NCBI RefSeq assembly: GCF_024679095.1
Contig: NC_066518.1
Coordinates: 4,492,610-4,556,609, forward strand
Direction of reading: 5' to 3'
Length of the DNA stretch: 64,000 nucleotides
Source of the DNA: Eriocheir sinensis
Lineage: Eukaryota; Arthropoda; Malacostraca; Decapoda; Varunidae
Below are positions 1 through 10,599 of the stretch, one piece after another. The translations under genes and the position numbers were made by a program. Each line of letters starts with the position of its first letter. Within the stretch, counting starts at the first letter, position 1. The notes under the pieces were generated by a model. The model searched no databases and had not been told where the DNA came from. It saw only the letters and a program-made list of their open reading frames with translations.

Positions 1-611
1 GATGGAAGGAAAGGGAAGAGAAGGAAAGGGAAGGAGTGGGAGCGGGCTGTTAGGAGAATGAAAGGGGGAGGGAGAGGAGAGGGAGGGATGAGTGGTTTGT
101 TAGGAGAATGAAAAAGGGAGGGAAGGAAAGAGAAGGAGGACAATGAAAAAGGGAAGGAAGGAGAGGAAAAGGGAGGAGAGGACACGGTCTGTTAGTAGGA
201 GAAAAAAAATAGGGAAAAGGAAGGAAAAGGGAGGAGAGGAAAGAAGAGGAAGGCGTGAGTGGACTGTTAAGAGGAGAATAAGAAAGGAAAGAAAGGGAAA
301 GGGAAGCGAAGGAAAGTGAACAGAAGGAAAGGGAAGGAGAGGTAGTCAAGGAGGAAGGCAAGGAAGAAGGGAGGAAAAGAGGAGCGGAAGAGTGGAAGGC
401 AAGGAAGAAGGAAGGAAAAGAGGAGTGGAAGAGTGGAAGGCAAGGAAGAAGGAAGGAAAAGAGGAAGGGTGGAGGCCGTGTTGCTGGTGGTGGAGGTGGT
501 GGTGGTGGTTGTGGGCGGCGCCGGCTGTGGCAGGAATAAATATCGGCCTAATTCTGAGCAAGCCGGGAAAAATAAAGACGAGTAGAGAGAAAACCACAGA
601 CTCATCTTATT

Positions 612-612
<1 letters not shown>
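1..612. repeat. Degenerate purine-rich (GGAA/GGA) tract
   Basis: The + strand is almost entirely A and G, with variants of GGAAGG and GAGGAGAATGAAA. Near 350-475 a 41 bp unit (AAGGCAAGGAAGAAGG...) occurs three times, starting at about 355, 396 and 437. A short GGT-rich stretch lies at 480-515. Open frames here are low-complexity and are not treated as genes. Confidence 0.85.

Positions 613-613
<1 letters not shown>

Positions 614-662
<49 letters not shown>
614..662. repeat. (AG)n microsatellite
   Basis: About 24 uninterrupted AG units inside the purine-rich region. Confidence 0.97.
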
Positions 663-666
<4 letters not shown>

Positions 667-783
667 AAATGAAAAAAAGAAAGAAAAGAGAACTGTTGAA
701 GTATATATAAAAAAGGAAAGGAAAACTAATTAAAAGAGGATAAAAAGAGAAAAGAGATAAAAAGGAAACTAGAAGAAAGGAAG

Positions 784-786
<3 letters not shown>

Positions 787-855
<69 letters not shown>
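787..855. repeat. (GA)n microsatellite
   Basis: About 34 uninterrupted GA units, flanked by A/G-rich sequence. Confidence 0.97.
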
Positions 856-858
<3 letters not shown>

Positions 859-859
859 G

Positions 860-1500
860 ACTGAGGGTGAAAGTGAAAATGAAAGGAAAAAAGACAGACA
901 GGTAAACGATAAAAAAGATAGAAAAGAAAGAAAGAAAGGATATAAAAAAGAAAAATGTTAAATAAAGAAAAAATAAAGGAAAACTAACGGAAAGAGATGA
1001 AAAGAAAGAAAATACGAACGAAAGTAAGAGAAAGAAAAAGAAAGAAGAAAGGGAAGGACGAGAAAACGGATAATTGAGGACAACCAAAAAAGAAGGAAAA
1101 AACAAAAGGAAAAAGATGAAAGAGAAATGAAAACGAAAAGGAGAGATGAAAGGAGGAGGAGGAAAGGAAAAACGGAGGGAGGAATAAGGAGAGGCAAGGA
1201 AGAGAATGGAAGATGGAGAGGGAGGAAAGGAAGGAAGGAAAGGAAGGTGAGAAACATGTAAATAAAGAGAGACAAAATAAACATACTGCAACACAAACTA
1301 CCAAAAAAAAAAAAAAAGAAGTCATTGAGAGTCAGCTGAGAGACGCATTAACAAGAAGAAAATAACGAGAACAACAACAACGACAAAAAGAATAGGAATA
1401 ATGAAAATAAAAGCAACAATAATAGAAAAGTAACGTAGAAAAAAAAACAATGAAAAAGAGGAAAAAACAAAACAAAAATTAAAAAACAGGTTTATACTCA
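860..1500. repeat. A/G-rich low-complexity tract
   Basis: GAAA/GGAAA degenerate sequence with a poly(A) run near 1302-1317. Pyrimidines are rare until about 1490. No gene is seen. Confidence 0.8.
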
Positions 1501-1517
1501 CAGCCCAAGAATACATT

Positions 1518-1760
1518 GAGCCAGTTTCACAGTTCCCCATGATCGGTTAGTAAGCTCCCAAACCAATACCAGAGCCTTCGAAATTTCCTTGTATAGTGTC
1601 CGGTGTTTATATGTAAGTTCACAAATTGGATGAAACTATACAGGAAAAGTCTTGTGTATTTAGTGTGGCATCGAAGACCTCCCCGTTTTGGATTGTATGG
1701 GATTCAATAGTTTGGTTCGGGCTGTTACGAAGACACTGTGTTGGACTGTGAAATCGGCTC
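1518..1760. mobile_element. Non-autonomous inverted-repeat transposon (MITE), diverged copy
   Basis: The left end (GAGCCAGTTTCACAGT...) and right end (...ACTGTGAAATCGGCTC) are inverted copies, and similarity continues inward (TAAGCTCCCAAACCAA at left; TTTGGTTCGGGCTGTTA at right). The left arm ends with CCTTGTATAGTGT, which also occurs in the better-preserved relative at 30823-31058. The two elements have nearly the same length (243 and 236 bp). The trinucleotide ATT flanks both ends, suggesting a 3 bp target-site duplication. There is no coding capacity, so it would need a transposase in trans. The superfamily is not assignable by eye; a 3 bp A/T-rich duplication would fit a PIF/Harbinger-like enzyme. 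Confidence 0.75.
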
Positions 1761-1859
1761 ATTAACACTTAGCGAGGACGTAAAGCAGGTATGAACGGGG
1801 ATGGGCAGGTAGGCTAATGATATATACAGCAGGTGAATGTGAGCTCGATTTTTTTCCTT

Positions 1860-2357
1860 TTTTTTTGAGGGGGGACTTCATCGATTGGTACGGAAGGGAT
1901 TTTTTTTTCTTTTTTTTTTACGGTGATCCCATTTTCTGTTTTATCTCGCTCCTGTAATTCCGTTTTCTTTCTCTATTTCTTTCTCTTTCTTTCTTTGTTC
2001 CTTTTTTTCTGTTTTGTAGTCGCGTTTTCTTTCTTTCTTTCTTTATTTTTTTCTCTTCTTTCTTTCTTCCTTTTCTGTTTTGGTATTCTCGTTTTCTTTC
2101 TCTCCCTTCCTTCTTTTCTTGTTATTAATTTCTTCTCTTCTTCCCCTATCTTCTCCACTACCTCCTCCTTCATTCCCTCCCTTCTTCTTTCTTACTTCCT
2201 TTTTTCCCTTCCCTCTTCCGCCTTTTATTTTCCCTTCCTTCTTTCCTTTCTTTGTCCTTTCTTTCTTCATTATCATTTTATTTCTTTTCGTTTTCTTCTC
2301 CATCTCTCTTCCTTTCATTTATTCACTAGCTCATTCATTCATTCATTCATTCTTACA

Positions 2358-2361
<4 letters not shown>
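1860..2361. repeat. Pyrimidine-rich TTTC/TTCC tract
   Basis: After about 100 bp of ordinary sequence (1761-1860) the + strand becomes T/C-rich, with TTTCTTTC and TTCCTTCC variants. The long F/S/L open frames on + and K/R/E frames on - are by-products of this composition. Confidence 0.8.

Positions 2362-2391
<30 letters not shown>
2331..2391. repeat. (ATTC)n then (CT)n microsatellite
   Basis: Five ATTC units run into about 15 CT units. Confidence 0.95.
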
Positions 2392-2394
<3 letters not shown>

Positions 2395-2547
2395 CCCCCT
2401 TGGACTATTATGGCGGGTGGACTAAAGGAATAAGATGAAATAAAACTCGCCCGCCTTTTTCCTCTTTTCCTCCTTCGTTAATTAGGTCAGAAAGTTCCTC
2501 CTTGCTTTGGTGGATTGTGGTTTGGGGGGCTTTGGATTACCTACGCT

Positions 2548-2548
<1 letters not shown>

Positions 2549-2583
<35 letters not shown>
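2549..2583. repeat. (CT)n microsatellite
   Basis: About 17 CT units. Confidence 0.95.
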
Positions 2584-2587
<4 letters not shown>

Positions 2588-2659
2588 ATCTTTTATCTTT
2601 CCCCCGCTACTCCTTCTCCTATTTCCTTCCTCCTCTCCGCGCCCTTTGTTCTTCCGTGC

Positions 2660-3056
2660 TGCTTCCTCCTCCTCCTCCTCCTCTTCCTCCTCCTCCTCCT
2701 CTTCCTCCTCCTCCTCTGTAATCTCACACCTCTGTTATTTCACCTCCTCCTCCTACGTCCCTTTATCTCGGTATCCAACTCCGGCATCTCCTCTTCCTCC
2801 TCCTCCTCCTCCTCCTCCTTCTGCTCTTCTTCTTCTTCCTCGTCCTCTTCCTCCTCCTCTGTTCTCCGTCGTCCCTCCTCAAGTCGGTTTATCTCTATCT
2901 TCATTTTTTTCATTCTCTTCTTCCTCCCCAAGCCATTTACTTGCTCCCTCCTGCGTCGTTATCTCACTCCTCTTCCTCCTCCTCCTCCTCCTCTTCCTTC
3001 TGCTTGTCCTTGTCCTCTTCTACCTCCTCTTCCTTTTCCTCTTCCTGCTTCTCCTT
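2660..3056. repeat. (TCC)n/(CTT)n trinucleotide-rich tract
   Basis: Three (TCC)n clusters (about 2664-2720, 2790-2820, 2970-2995) are joined by TTC/CTC variants. They translate to poly-Ser, poly-Pro or poly-Leu, and poly-Glu on the other strand. Confidence 0.9.
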
Positions 3057-3093
3057 AAAATGCATACTATCGCTAATGCAGTTACCATCGCAA

Positions 3094-3094
<1 letters not shown>

Positions 3095-3142
<48 letters not shown>
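3095..3142. repeat. (CA)n microsatellite
   Basis: 24 CA units. About 50 bp of mixed sequence separates it from the following (GA)n. Confidence 0.97.
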
Positions 3143-3144
<2 letters not shown>

Positions 3145-3191
3145 CCAGGTCACGCCTTTGCCTTCTCTATACCTTGCTGGTTTACTTTTGT

Positions 3192-3193
<2 letters not shown>

Positions 3194-3244
<51 letters not shown>
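3194..3244. repeat. (AG)n microsatellite
   Basis: About 25 AG units. Confidence 0.97.
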
Positions 3245-3246
<2 letters not shown>

Positions 3247-3367
3247 AACAATAAAAAAGAAAGAATAGAAAGAAATGCTGATAAATCGAAAAAAATAACG
3301 GATAACTAATTGAAATATATGAAAAGAGAAAGAAAATATGAAAGAAAACGAAATTAAAAGAAAGAAC

Positions 3368-3370
<3 letters not shown>

Positions 3371-3431
<61 letters not shown>
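3371..3431. repeat. (AG)n microsatellite
   Basis: About 30 AG units. The following 3440-3800 is T-rich unique-looking sequence with no feature I can name. Confidence 0.97.
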
Positions 3432-3434
<3 letters not shown>

Positions 3435-3799
3435 AGCGTTGGTCAGACTGCATTAGCATTTGATCACGTTTCGCGGTCATCGTAAAGGCGAAGGTTTATG
3501 GTTTTATTCTTGTTTATATCTTCGGTTTTATCTTTATTTTGTCCTCAACGTCGACCTTTATTGTGGGAGTAAAGATTGTTGGACGCCTGCTTCTTTTCTT
3601 CTCATATTTCGTCTAACTTCGTCTTTTTTTTTCTGTCTTATCATTTTTTTTTAATTGTATCATTCTCGTTTTGACATTTATTGCTCGAATGCCCCTTTTT
3701 TTTACACCTGTTCCCTTGATTATACTTTTTTTTCAGTGTTTTTACTTGTTACATATTTACCCTTCTGTTTTTGTGCCTTTCCGCTAATTATTACTCCTT

Positions 3800-4180
3800 C
3801 CGCTATTTTTTACTATTTTTCTGCTGAATTTACCGTTTTTTGCGTTAATTTTACTTTCCTTCAGCTATTGTTTTATTATTTTCCTGTTGAATTTACCGTT
3901 TTTTGAGTTAATTTTACTTTCCTTCCGCTATTTTTTACTCTTTTCCTGCTGAATTTACCGTTTTTTGCGTTAATTTTACTTTCCTTCCGTTATTTTTTAC
4001 TATTTTCCTGCTGAATTTACTGCTTTTTTGCGTTAATTTTTCTTTTCTTCCGCTATTTTTTACTCTTTTCCTGCTGAATTTACTGCTTTTTTGCGTTAAT
4101 TTTACTTCGTTTTTTTTTCCTGCTGAATTTACTGTTTTTTGCGTTATTTTTACTCTCATTCTGCTGTTTTTACTTTTCTT
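3800..4180. repeat. T-rich minisatellite, ~62 bp unit, about 6 copies
   Basis: The phrase GCGTTAATTTTACTT recurs near 3842, 3905, 3967, 4030 and 4093, with CCTGCTGAATTTAC in the same unit. Spacing is 62-64 bp. The array grades into shorter TTTTACTC/TTCCGCTG units downstream. Confidence 0.9.
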
Positions 4181-4389
4181 CCGATATTTTTACTACTTTC
4201 CGCCGTTATTTTTTGCTCTCGTTCTGCTTTTTTGTTCTTTTGTTCTGCTGTTTTTACGCTTTTTTCAATTATTTTTACTCCTGTTCTGCTACTTTTTACT
4301 CCTTCTTCTTTACTCTTCTATTCCTTTTTCTGGTATTTTTTCATCCCCTCTTCATTTTCAACTTATTTTCCGAGTTTTCCTCCTTTTCT

Positions 4390-4612
4390 TTTTTTCCTCC
4401 TTTTCCGCTGTTTTTATTCCTTTTCCGCTAATTTTACTCCTTTTCCGCTTATTTTACTTCTTTTCCGCTAATTTTATTCCTTTTCCGCTAATTTTACTCC
4501 TTTTCCGCTTATTTTACTTCTTTTCCGCTAATATTATTCCTTTTCCGCTAATTTTACTCCTTTTCCGCTTATTTTACTTCTTTTCTGCTAATATTATTCC
4601 TTTTAAGCTATT
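4390..4612. repeat. T-rich minisatellite, ~20 bp unit in 60 bp blocks
   Basis: The unit TTTTCCGCTAATTTTACTCC alternates with TTTTCCGCTTATTTTACTTC, giving a 60 bp higher-order block repeated about three times. It is the approximate reverse complement of the array at 5838-6175. Confidence 0.92.
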
Positions 4613-4694
4613 CATTCTCCTGTTCCATCAAGTTTACTCCTCTCGCTATATTTGCACCCTTTCCGATGTTTTTTACGCCTGTGCCCATGTTGTT

Positions 4695-5105
4695 TTTCTC
4701 TTTTTTTATGGTCTGCTTATGGCGTCGGTAGGTTTTCATGGTGTCTTTGATGGTCAGCCCCAGCCCGTTATGGCGCAGGCAAATGTTTATCGTAGCGCCA
4801 CTTCGTTGGGTCACGCTGCCCCCCGGAGCGCATCTTTGATCCTTTTTAAAGAGTGAATCTAGAGTCCGGGTTGATAGGTGATGTTCAGGACAGCATGTGG
4901 GTAGTTGTATCATATAGAAATAAGCTTTAAAATACCCTATAAGCTTATTTTTATATTGTTTTAGTCACTTTGCTGAAGATAGTTGGATCATTCGGCGGTG
5001 ACTGAAGAATCCCAACCTCCAGCCCGAACGCTAACCACCAAGAAGTTTTAGAGAAGATAATTACGAGTACTCTAGAATCCTTGCTAACCACTCAGCCACG
5101 GACCT
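4695..5105 (-). mobile_element. tRNA-derived SINE (family B), full-length-like copy
   Basis: Read on the minus strand, the 5' end near 5100 begins GGTCCGTGGCTGAGTGG and continues TTAGC, which holds a perfect RNA polymerase III A-box (TGGCTGAGTGG). A second GGTTAGC and a weak B-box-like GGTTGGGATTC follow about 50-80 bp downstream. The body (about 4910 to 4700) carries ACCCACATGCTGTCC, TCAACCCGGACTCTAGA, GGGGGGCAGC and TTGCCTGCGCCAT, all found again at 20833-21045 on the plus strand, and it ends in an A-rich stretch. A 101-codon frame crosses the body but matches nothing I recognise and the other copy does not keep it open. The A-box head and A-rich tail fit a tRNA-derived SINE. Confidence 0.7.
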
Positions 5106-5129
5106 CCCTCCCTGTACGCTATTTTTTAT

Positions 5130-5540
5130 TCGTTTTGCTACTTTTCCGCAACTTTATCTTACTTGTTTTCCGGTTCTTCGTCTTGTTCCGTTGTTTTGAC
5201 CCCTTTCCGCTATATATGCTCTAGTTTCGAAAGCTTTCCCTTCTGTTCCGTCTGTTTTTGTCCCGTTGCGCTGTTTTCGGTTCCTGTTTGTCTGTTTTTA
5301 TCCCCGTTGCGCTATTTTCGACTCCTGTTCCTCAATTTTTAATCCCGTTATGCTATTTTGGGCTCCACTTCCTCTATTTTTTCTCGTTTTTTTCATTTCT
5401 TGTTCATTTCAGCTATTTTGTTTTTTACTTCTACTCGTATTCCACTTTCTGTATCTTTAGGTCTGTTGTTTTTCCTCCTGTTATATATATTTTTATCCCC
5501 GTTTCGCTCTTCCTGCCTCCAGTTTAGCATATATATTGAT
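5130..5540. repeat. T-rich degenerate minisatellite
   Basis: Irregular units such as TTTTTATCCCGTTGCGCTATTTTCG and TTTTGACTCCTGTTCCTC look like decayed relatives of the 3.8-4.6 kb arrays. 5560-5820 is ordinary mixed sequence with no feature found. Confidence 0.6.
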
Positions 5541-5837
5541 TCCCCTCCAATATTATAACCCGACAGCGAGGGAAACAAATTACTCACACGACAATTAGCG
5601 CGACCTTGTTTATTTTCGGGCCCTGCAGGCTGACAAAATTAATGGACTCAATCACTCAATTCGGGACCAGTGCAAAACCGTGTCGATTCATGGCTTAACA
5701 GATTTTTTTTTTCTTCATTTTCATTACCAAATTTGTTCCGACCCGCCCACGGAAAGTGATAGCGAATGGTAACACTGGCGTCGCTATGAAAGCCAAGACG
5801 GTCAGCGGAATGTGAAAATAATGGAAAATAAATAAAA

Positions 5838-6175
5838 ACAGCGGGAAAGGAATGAAAAAAAGGTAAAATAGGAGGAAAAACAGCGAAATAGGCGTACAAA
5901 TGTCGGATATGGAGTATAAAAGAGCGGTAATAGGCGAAAAACAGCGGAAAAGGAGTAAAAACAGCGGAAAAGGAGTAAAACAACAGCAGAAAAGAAGTAA
6001 AAGGACAGAAAAAGGGTTAAACAACAGCGGAAGAGGAGTAAAAAACAGCGGAAAAGGAGTAAAAAGCAGCGGAAAAGGAGTAAAAAACAGCGGAAAAGGA
6101 GTAAAAACAGCGGAAAAGGAGTAAAAAACAGCGAAAAAGGAGTAAAAAACAGCTGAAAAATACGAAAAACAGCGT
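5838..6175. repeat. A-rich minisatellite, ~20 bp unit, inverted relative of 4390-4612
   Basis: The unit AACAGCGGAAAAGGAGTAAA repeats at 17-21 bp spacing, best conserved at 5940-6130. Its reverse complement (TTTACTCCTTTTCCGCTGTT) matches the unit of the T-rich array about 1.3 kb upstream. Degenerate copies run to about 6330. Confidence 0.92.
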
Positions 6176-6379
6176 AAAATTAAGTTAAAACAGCGTAAAA
6201 TGACTAAAAACACATAAAAAGCAATAAAAAAGCATCCAAATGGCAGTGAAATTATGAGAAACTAACGTAAAAACAGCAGATCAGAAGTATAAACATCGGA
6301 AAAGGAATAAGAAAAGTATGGAAAAAAGAGTGATGACAGCGCCGTGGGTAGCCCGTGACAGCAAACCATCCCAGACCAA

Positions 6380-6660
6380 GACCTAATGAGCTAGAGGGAG
6401 AGACAGGAAGACGGACAGAGAGGCAACTTCACGTAAACGGCCAGACAGTGAGATGACGTAATCGACTTAGGAACTAGATGAACAGACAGTAAAATGGACA
6501 GGTAAGTAATTTCAGGTAAACGGAAAGACAGGGAGATGGAGAGATACGGACGTACAGGTATAGACAGGTGTGGTCTTTCAGGTAACGAAGAAGACAGGTT
6601 GACAGACATACCATTAGTGAAAGGAAGACAGGTGGAGAGAGATGCAGTTAGGGATAGAGG
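6380..6660. repeat. Degenerate GACAGG/CGGA repeat
   Basis: Loose recurrence of AGACAGG, GGACAG and TCAGGTAAACGG at irregular 40-60 bp spacing. It is weakly periodic and strongly diverged. Confidence 0.5.
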
Positions 6661-6709
6661 CAAAGACAGATAAATGGACAGATAGGGAATTATAGAGAAA
6701 AGGAAAGGG

Positions 6710-6712
<3 letters not shown>

Positions 6713-6785
<73 letters not shown>
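6713..6785. repeat. (GA)n microsatellite
   Basis: About 36 GA units, followed by an A/G-rich tract to about 7040. Confidence 0.97.
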
Positions 6786-6789
<4 letters not shown>

Positions 6790-7066
6790 AAGAGAAAACA
6801 AAGAAAGGCAGAAAGACAATGAAAGAGAAAAAGAAAGAAAGAAAAGCAAAAAGAAGAAAAAATAAGGAAAAAGAAAAGTAAGAAGGAAAAAAGAAAAAAA
6901 AGAAAGGAGGAAAGAAGGAAAGAAAGGAAGCAATGAAAGAAAAAAAAGAGAAGAAAAAAAAACGAAAGAAAAAAGTAAAAAAAGAAAACAAAAACAAAGA
7001 AAGAAACGAAGAAACAAAAAAAAAAAGAGGAAGGGGGGAGGGTTAGTTAGTTGGCTCGTATTATCT

Positions 7067-7072
<6 letters not shown>

Positions 7073-7142
<70 letters not shown>
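7073..7142. repeat. (GA)n microsatellite
   Basis: About 35 GA units. Confidence 0.97.
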
Positions 7143-7144
<2 letters not shown>

Positions 7145-7227
7145 ATGGCCGGCATCCGTGTTTTGTTTGCCTCCCCGCCACGCCTCGTCGTCTGCATCTC
7201 CACGTGTTTGTTTCTTGTGTTTGCCTG

Positions 7228-7229
<2 letters not shown>

Positions 7230-7271
<42 letters not shown>
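7230..7271. repeat. (TG)n microsatellite
   Basis: About 20 TG units. Confidence 0.97.
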
Positions 7272-7272
<1 letters not shown>

Positions 7273-7336
7273 ACGAGAGTCTGTGCATTCGCTTTGTGTG
7301 TATGTTCGTTTTTAGGGGGGGTGGGTTGTAAATGGG

Positions 7337-7337
<1 letters not shown>

Positions 7338-7372
<35 letters not shown>

Positions 7373-7378
7373 TCTCTA
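7338..7378. repeat. (TC)n microsatellite, interrupted
   Basis: TC units broken once by TATC. Confidence 0.93.
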
Positions 7379-7470
7379 ATTTTATGCATTGTGGTTCCCT
7401 TATGCGCCATTAACAAATCTGCGGCACATTCTTATCTGATTACGTGTTTGTCTTGCTTTATCGACGATCT

Positions 7471-7574
<104 letters not shown>

Positions 7575-7683
7575 TCCCTTGTTGCCTTTCATAATAGCAA
7601 AAAAGAGAAAAAAAAATGTTATTGCTTCTCGTATCTTTCGTTCTCAATTCCGTAATGTTTTGCTGCGAGCCGAGAAGGGGGCG

Positions 7684-7684
<1 letters not shown>

Positions 7685-7715
<31 letters not shown>

Positions 7716-7722
7716 GAGAGAG
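7685..7722. repeat. (GA)n microsatellite, interrupted
   Basis: GA units with one GC interruption. Confidence 0.93.
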
Positions 7723-7937
7723 GTGTGGTTGGTTGCTCTCCTTTATCTCCTTTTCTCTCTCTCTCTCTGTTTACAACTCTTTTCGTGGTTACATATATTC
7801 TTTTCATCGTTGCTTTGTCTTTCCTTTTTTTTATAGATTTGAATATTTTGTTGACATGGAGTTGATTATTATTTTTTTTTTAGTGAATGATAAGTAGGAA
7901 GAGACGACCAGCAGGTGAACGAATGCTACTGGGCACC

Positions 7938-8065
7938 TTCTTTCTTTCTTTCTTTCTTTTTCTTTCTTTCCTTCCTTCTTTCCTTCCTTCTTTCTTTCCT
8001 TATTACTTTCCTTCTTTCTTTTCTTCTTTCCTTATTTATTTCCTTCTTTCTTTCTTTCTCTCTTT
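7938..8065. repeat. (TTTC)n/(TTCC)n tract
   Basis: TTTC and TTCC tetranucleotides with TTAT interruptions. Confidence 0.9.
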
Positions 8066-8269
8066 CTTTTATTTATTTTACTTTATGAAAATACCAAGAC
8101 TCGGCAAGCAGAGAATTTTAGAATGGGCAAAGTATGCTATTGTGTATTTCTTTATTTTCGCTCTTGCATTTTCTCCTTTATATTTTTTTGTTGTTGTTCA
8201 TTGATTCTGTGGACTACAAGGAAGACTGATGTTATTTTGTTTTGTCCCGTATTTTGTGCGGAATGAATT

Positions 8270-8304
8270 GTCTGTCTATCTATCTATCTATCTATTTATC
8301 TATC
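8270..8304. repeat. (TCTA)n microsatellite
   Basis: About 8 TCTA units. The flanks (8305-8740) are rich in degenerate GTGTGGCTGT/CTGTGTAACTGT phrases. Confidence 0.93.
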
Positions 8305-8743
8305 AAATGTGTGGCTTTGTAGCTATGTAATGTCAGGCTGTGTTGCTGTATACGTGTGAGACTTTAACTGTGTGGCTGTATTAATGAGGGTGGTGAGGCT
8401 GTGTACTGTATGTCTGTTAATCTTTGTGTCTGTGTAACTGTATGTCTGCCTTTATCCACCTCTGATATTGTGTGGGTAAGTAAGAGTGGCTGTGTATGGC
8501 TGTCTGTATGAAGATATGTGTGGTACTGGGACTGCGTGGCTGTAATTATGCGTGTCTGTGCGGCCTCGTGTTGGTTCTCTGCGCCTCCGTGCCTCTGCTG
8601 TTCTCTGGCCTGGCCCGCGCTGTCTGCCTCTCGCTGCATAATTAAGATGATTCCTGTCCGAGCCATTACGATGTGCCTTGGGCCTATAAACTTACCCTCC
8701 CACTCTCCTTTCTCCCCCTCTCCCCCTCCTCTTCCTCTTCCTG

Positions 8744-8747
<4 letters not shown>

Positions 8748-8775
<28 letters not shown>
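8748..8775. repeat. (GT)n microsatellite
   Basis: About 14 GT units. A 16 bp TTTTTTTCCGCGTA-type unit repeats about three times near 8888-8930. Confidence 0.94.
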
Positions 8776-8777
<2 letters not shown>

Positions 8778-9105
8778 AGGTGTTTGTTCAGCAGGCAGGT
8801 AGTTGTTTGCGAATGTCCATATACCTTGAAACGTCAGCCTGAAAAAAAATATAAAAAGATTCGGTATATAAATATCCAACGAGTATCATTTTTCCGCGTA
8901 TTTTTTTCCGCGTATTTTTTTCCGCGTAATACAACTGCCATGTCCGAGGTATTTATTTATTCAGTCGCGTATACTTATTTGTTCATTCTTCCGTGGATTC
9001 GCGAGTTCGGGATCCGCTTAATACCAGACGCAGTGTTGTTTTGTAGCTGATGGGAAATTACTCTCCAAAAGCCGCTTAGTCCGCGGGTAATGTACGTAGC
9101 GGCGG

Positions 9106-9106
<1 letters not shown>

Positions 9107-9142
<36 letters not shown>
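9107..9142. repeat. (CA)n microsatellite
   Basis: About 18 CA units. Confidence 0.96.
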
Positions 9143-9145
<3 letters not shown>

Positions 9146-9207
9146 TTTTCCTTTTATGTATATCGCCACTCTAATACAATAATCGATGCACATTCATTCC
9201 TAGTGTG

Positions 9208-9209
<2 letters not shown>

Positions 9210-9262
<53 letters not shown>
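9210..9262. repeat. (TC)n microsatellite
   Basis: About 26 TC units. Confidence 0.96.
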
Positions 9263-9267
<5 letters not shown>

Positions 9268-9360
9268 ACGCACGCATTAGCCATTATTACAAGGCCGGAG
9301 AGAGACTGACTGACTGACTACTGATATAACGAATTCCAATCTTACTTGAGCGCTCGTTCG

Positions 9361-9386
9361 ACACACACACACACACACACACACAC
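9361..9386. repeat. (AC)n microsatellite
   Basis: About 13 AC units. 9390-9700 is unique-looking with a poly(T) run near 9541; no gene is seen. Confidence 0.94.
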
Positions 9387-9702
9387 AACAGGATCTTCTG
9401 GCTGTTTAGTGATTCAAGGCAGTGAGTGGCTGCCTGAGGACCGTTGGACAAAAAATGAAGAATATTTAACAAACATTTATTATTTTCTTCACATTTGCCT
9501 TTCCTCCTGGAGCGTCCTTGAACTGACGTGAGCTGACCGGCTTTTTTTTTTCCTCGGTAATAATTAGTGTGTTGGGGAAACTGAAGTGAAGATGCGAGGC
9601 TGTCATTAACTCATCTTGGCAATACCGTTTAAGTTGTTCTCCCTGTCGAAGTTTTTGGGCTATATGCTTAAGTAAACATTAAAGTGCCCAAGCTCACACA
9701 TT

Positions 9703-9880
9703 CGCCAAGGCTGTCGCGGAGCTGTTGTGGGCATTTCCATGGGTGGTTGCATGACCTTGGTGGCGGTCTGACAAGGCTTGTGTAACAGGAACGTGCAGAG
9801 GTAAGCATGAGGAAGCGATTAATCTCCTTTTCGGCCCTTGGAAATTGATAATATGAGAGGCGAGAGTGACCTTTTGTATC
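9703..9880 (+). mobile_element. Interspersed repeat family D, copy 1
   Basis: Shares an ordered set of words with 10118-10295 (opposite strand), 38828-39013 and 39055-39241: GCCAAGGCT, GGGCATTTCCA, ATGACC(C/T)TGGTGG, GTCTGAC, and a final (G/A)TGAGAGGCGA-like block. It is the most diverged of the four. I see no tRNA-type promoter boxes and no poly(A), so the class (LINE 3' end, SINE or MITE) is open. Confidence 0.7.
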
Positions 9881-9889
9881 ATCGTTTGT

Positions 9890-10117
9890 TATGCACTCAC
9901 TCACATAGACACACACAAAGAGATGCTGCCCACATAGATAGATTAATAGATAGGGTGGTTGACTGACTGATTGACTGACACTAACTCTTATTTGTATCCC
10001 CTGTAACACCTTTTATGTAGCACCTGCTCACTCACGCACATAGACACACACAAAGAGATACTGCCCACATAGATAGATTAATAGATAGGGAGGTAGATTG
10101 ACTGACTGAGAGTAACC
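9890..10117. repeat. Partial tandem duplication, ~135 bp
   Basis: The block CACATAGACACACACAAAGA plus GATAGATTAATAGATAGGG occurs at about 9902 and again at about 10037. A related phrase (ACTAACTC...GTAACACC...ATGTAG) at 9978-10022 recurs at 10331-10380. Confidence 0.8.
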
Positions 10118-10295
10118 CCGTATTTTAAGACACTTTCGCTTCTCACATCAACTATTTCTAAAGGTCAAAGAGGGGGTCAATCGGGTTCTAATGAGTGTTT
10201 CTTTAGGTTCAAGGTACAGAAGAAGGGTCAGATTACCACCAGGGTCATAAAACTACTCCTGGAAATGCCCCAAACTCCTACGAAAGCCTTGTTAA
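10118..10295 (-). mobile_element. Interspersed repeat family D, copy 2
   Basis: Its reverse complement runs AACAAGGCTTTCGTAGGAGT, GGGCATTTCCAG, TTTTATGACCCTGGTGGTA, CTGACCCTTCTTCTGTACC, AACACTCATTAGAACC. This is very close to the plus-strand copy at 39055-39241. The high similarity over about 170 bp at 29 kb distance shows a dispersed family. Confidence 0.88.
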
Positions 10296-10423
10296 ATATG
10301 TGAATTTTGGCGATGAAATTTTCAGTAATACGGACCAACGCTAACTCCTATTGGCATCCTCGGTAACACCCTTGATGTAGAAGCGGCGATTTGCACTTCC
10401 TTTGTATTTTACGTTGACTTTCA

Positions 10424-10540
10424 TTTTTTTTTTTTACAGCAGAGGAGACAGTGCAAGGGCGTAAAAAATGAGAAAACAATAATGAAAAAAAAAGCCCGCT
10501 ACTTACTGCTCCATCCCGCTACTTACTGCGCCGCCTTTGT
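10424..10540 (-). mobile_element. SINE-like family C copy
   Basis: On the plus strand it reads poly(T), ACAGCAGAGGAGACAG, TGCAAGGGC, an A-rich stretch, then AAAGCCCGCTACTTACTG. Read on the minus strand it is a body followed by a short poly(A) tail, as for a retroposon. CCCGCTACTTACTG is repeated once (10495-10528). The same words occur eight more times in the window. Confidence 0.82.
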
Positions 10541-10599
10541 CGTAAATGAAGACAGATTTACAGATTTAACGATAGAGTAAGGAGGATGGAGGAGTAAGA

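Noticed and set aside
602..1294. 230-codon minus-strand frame rich in Phe/Leu/Ser, membrane-protein-like
   Set aside because: Hydrophobicity results from a purine-rich plus strand. The frame includes (AG)n arrays read as Ser-Leu.
4608..4913. 101-codon minus-strand frame as a real small protein
   Set aside because: The related copy at 20833-21045 does not keep this frame open, and the segment behaves as a SINE body with an A-rich end.
7065..7274. His-Thr repeat peptides and Arg-Glu repeat peptides in many places
   Set aside because: They are translations of (CA)n and (GA)n.
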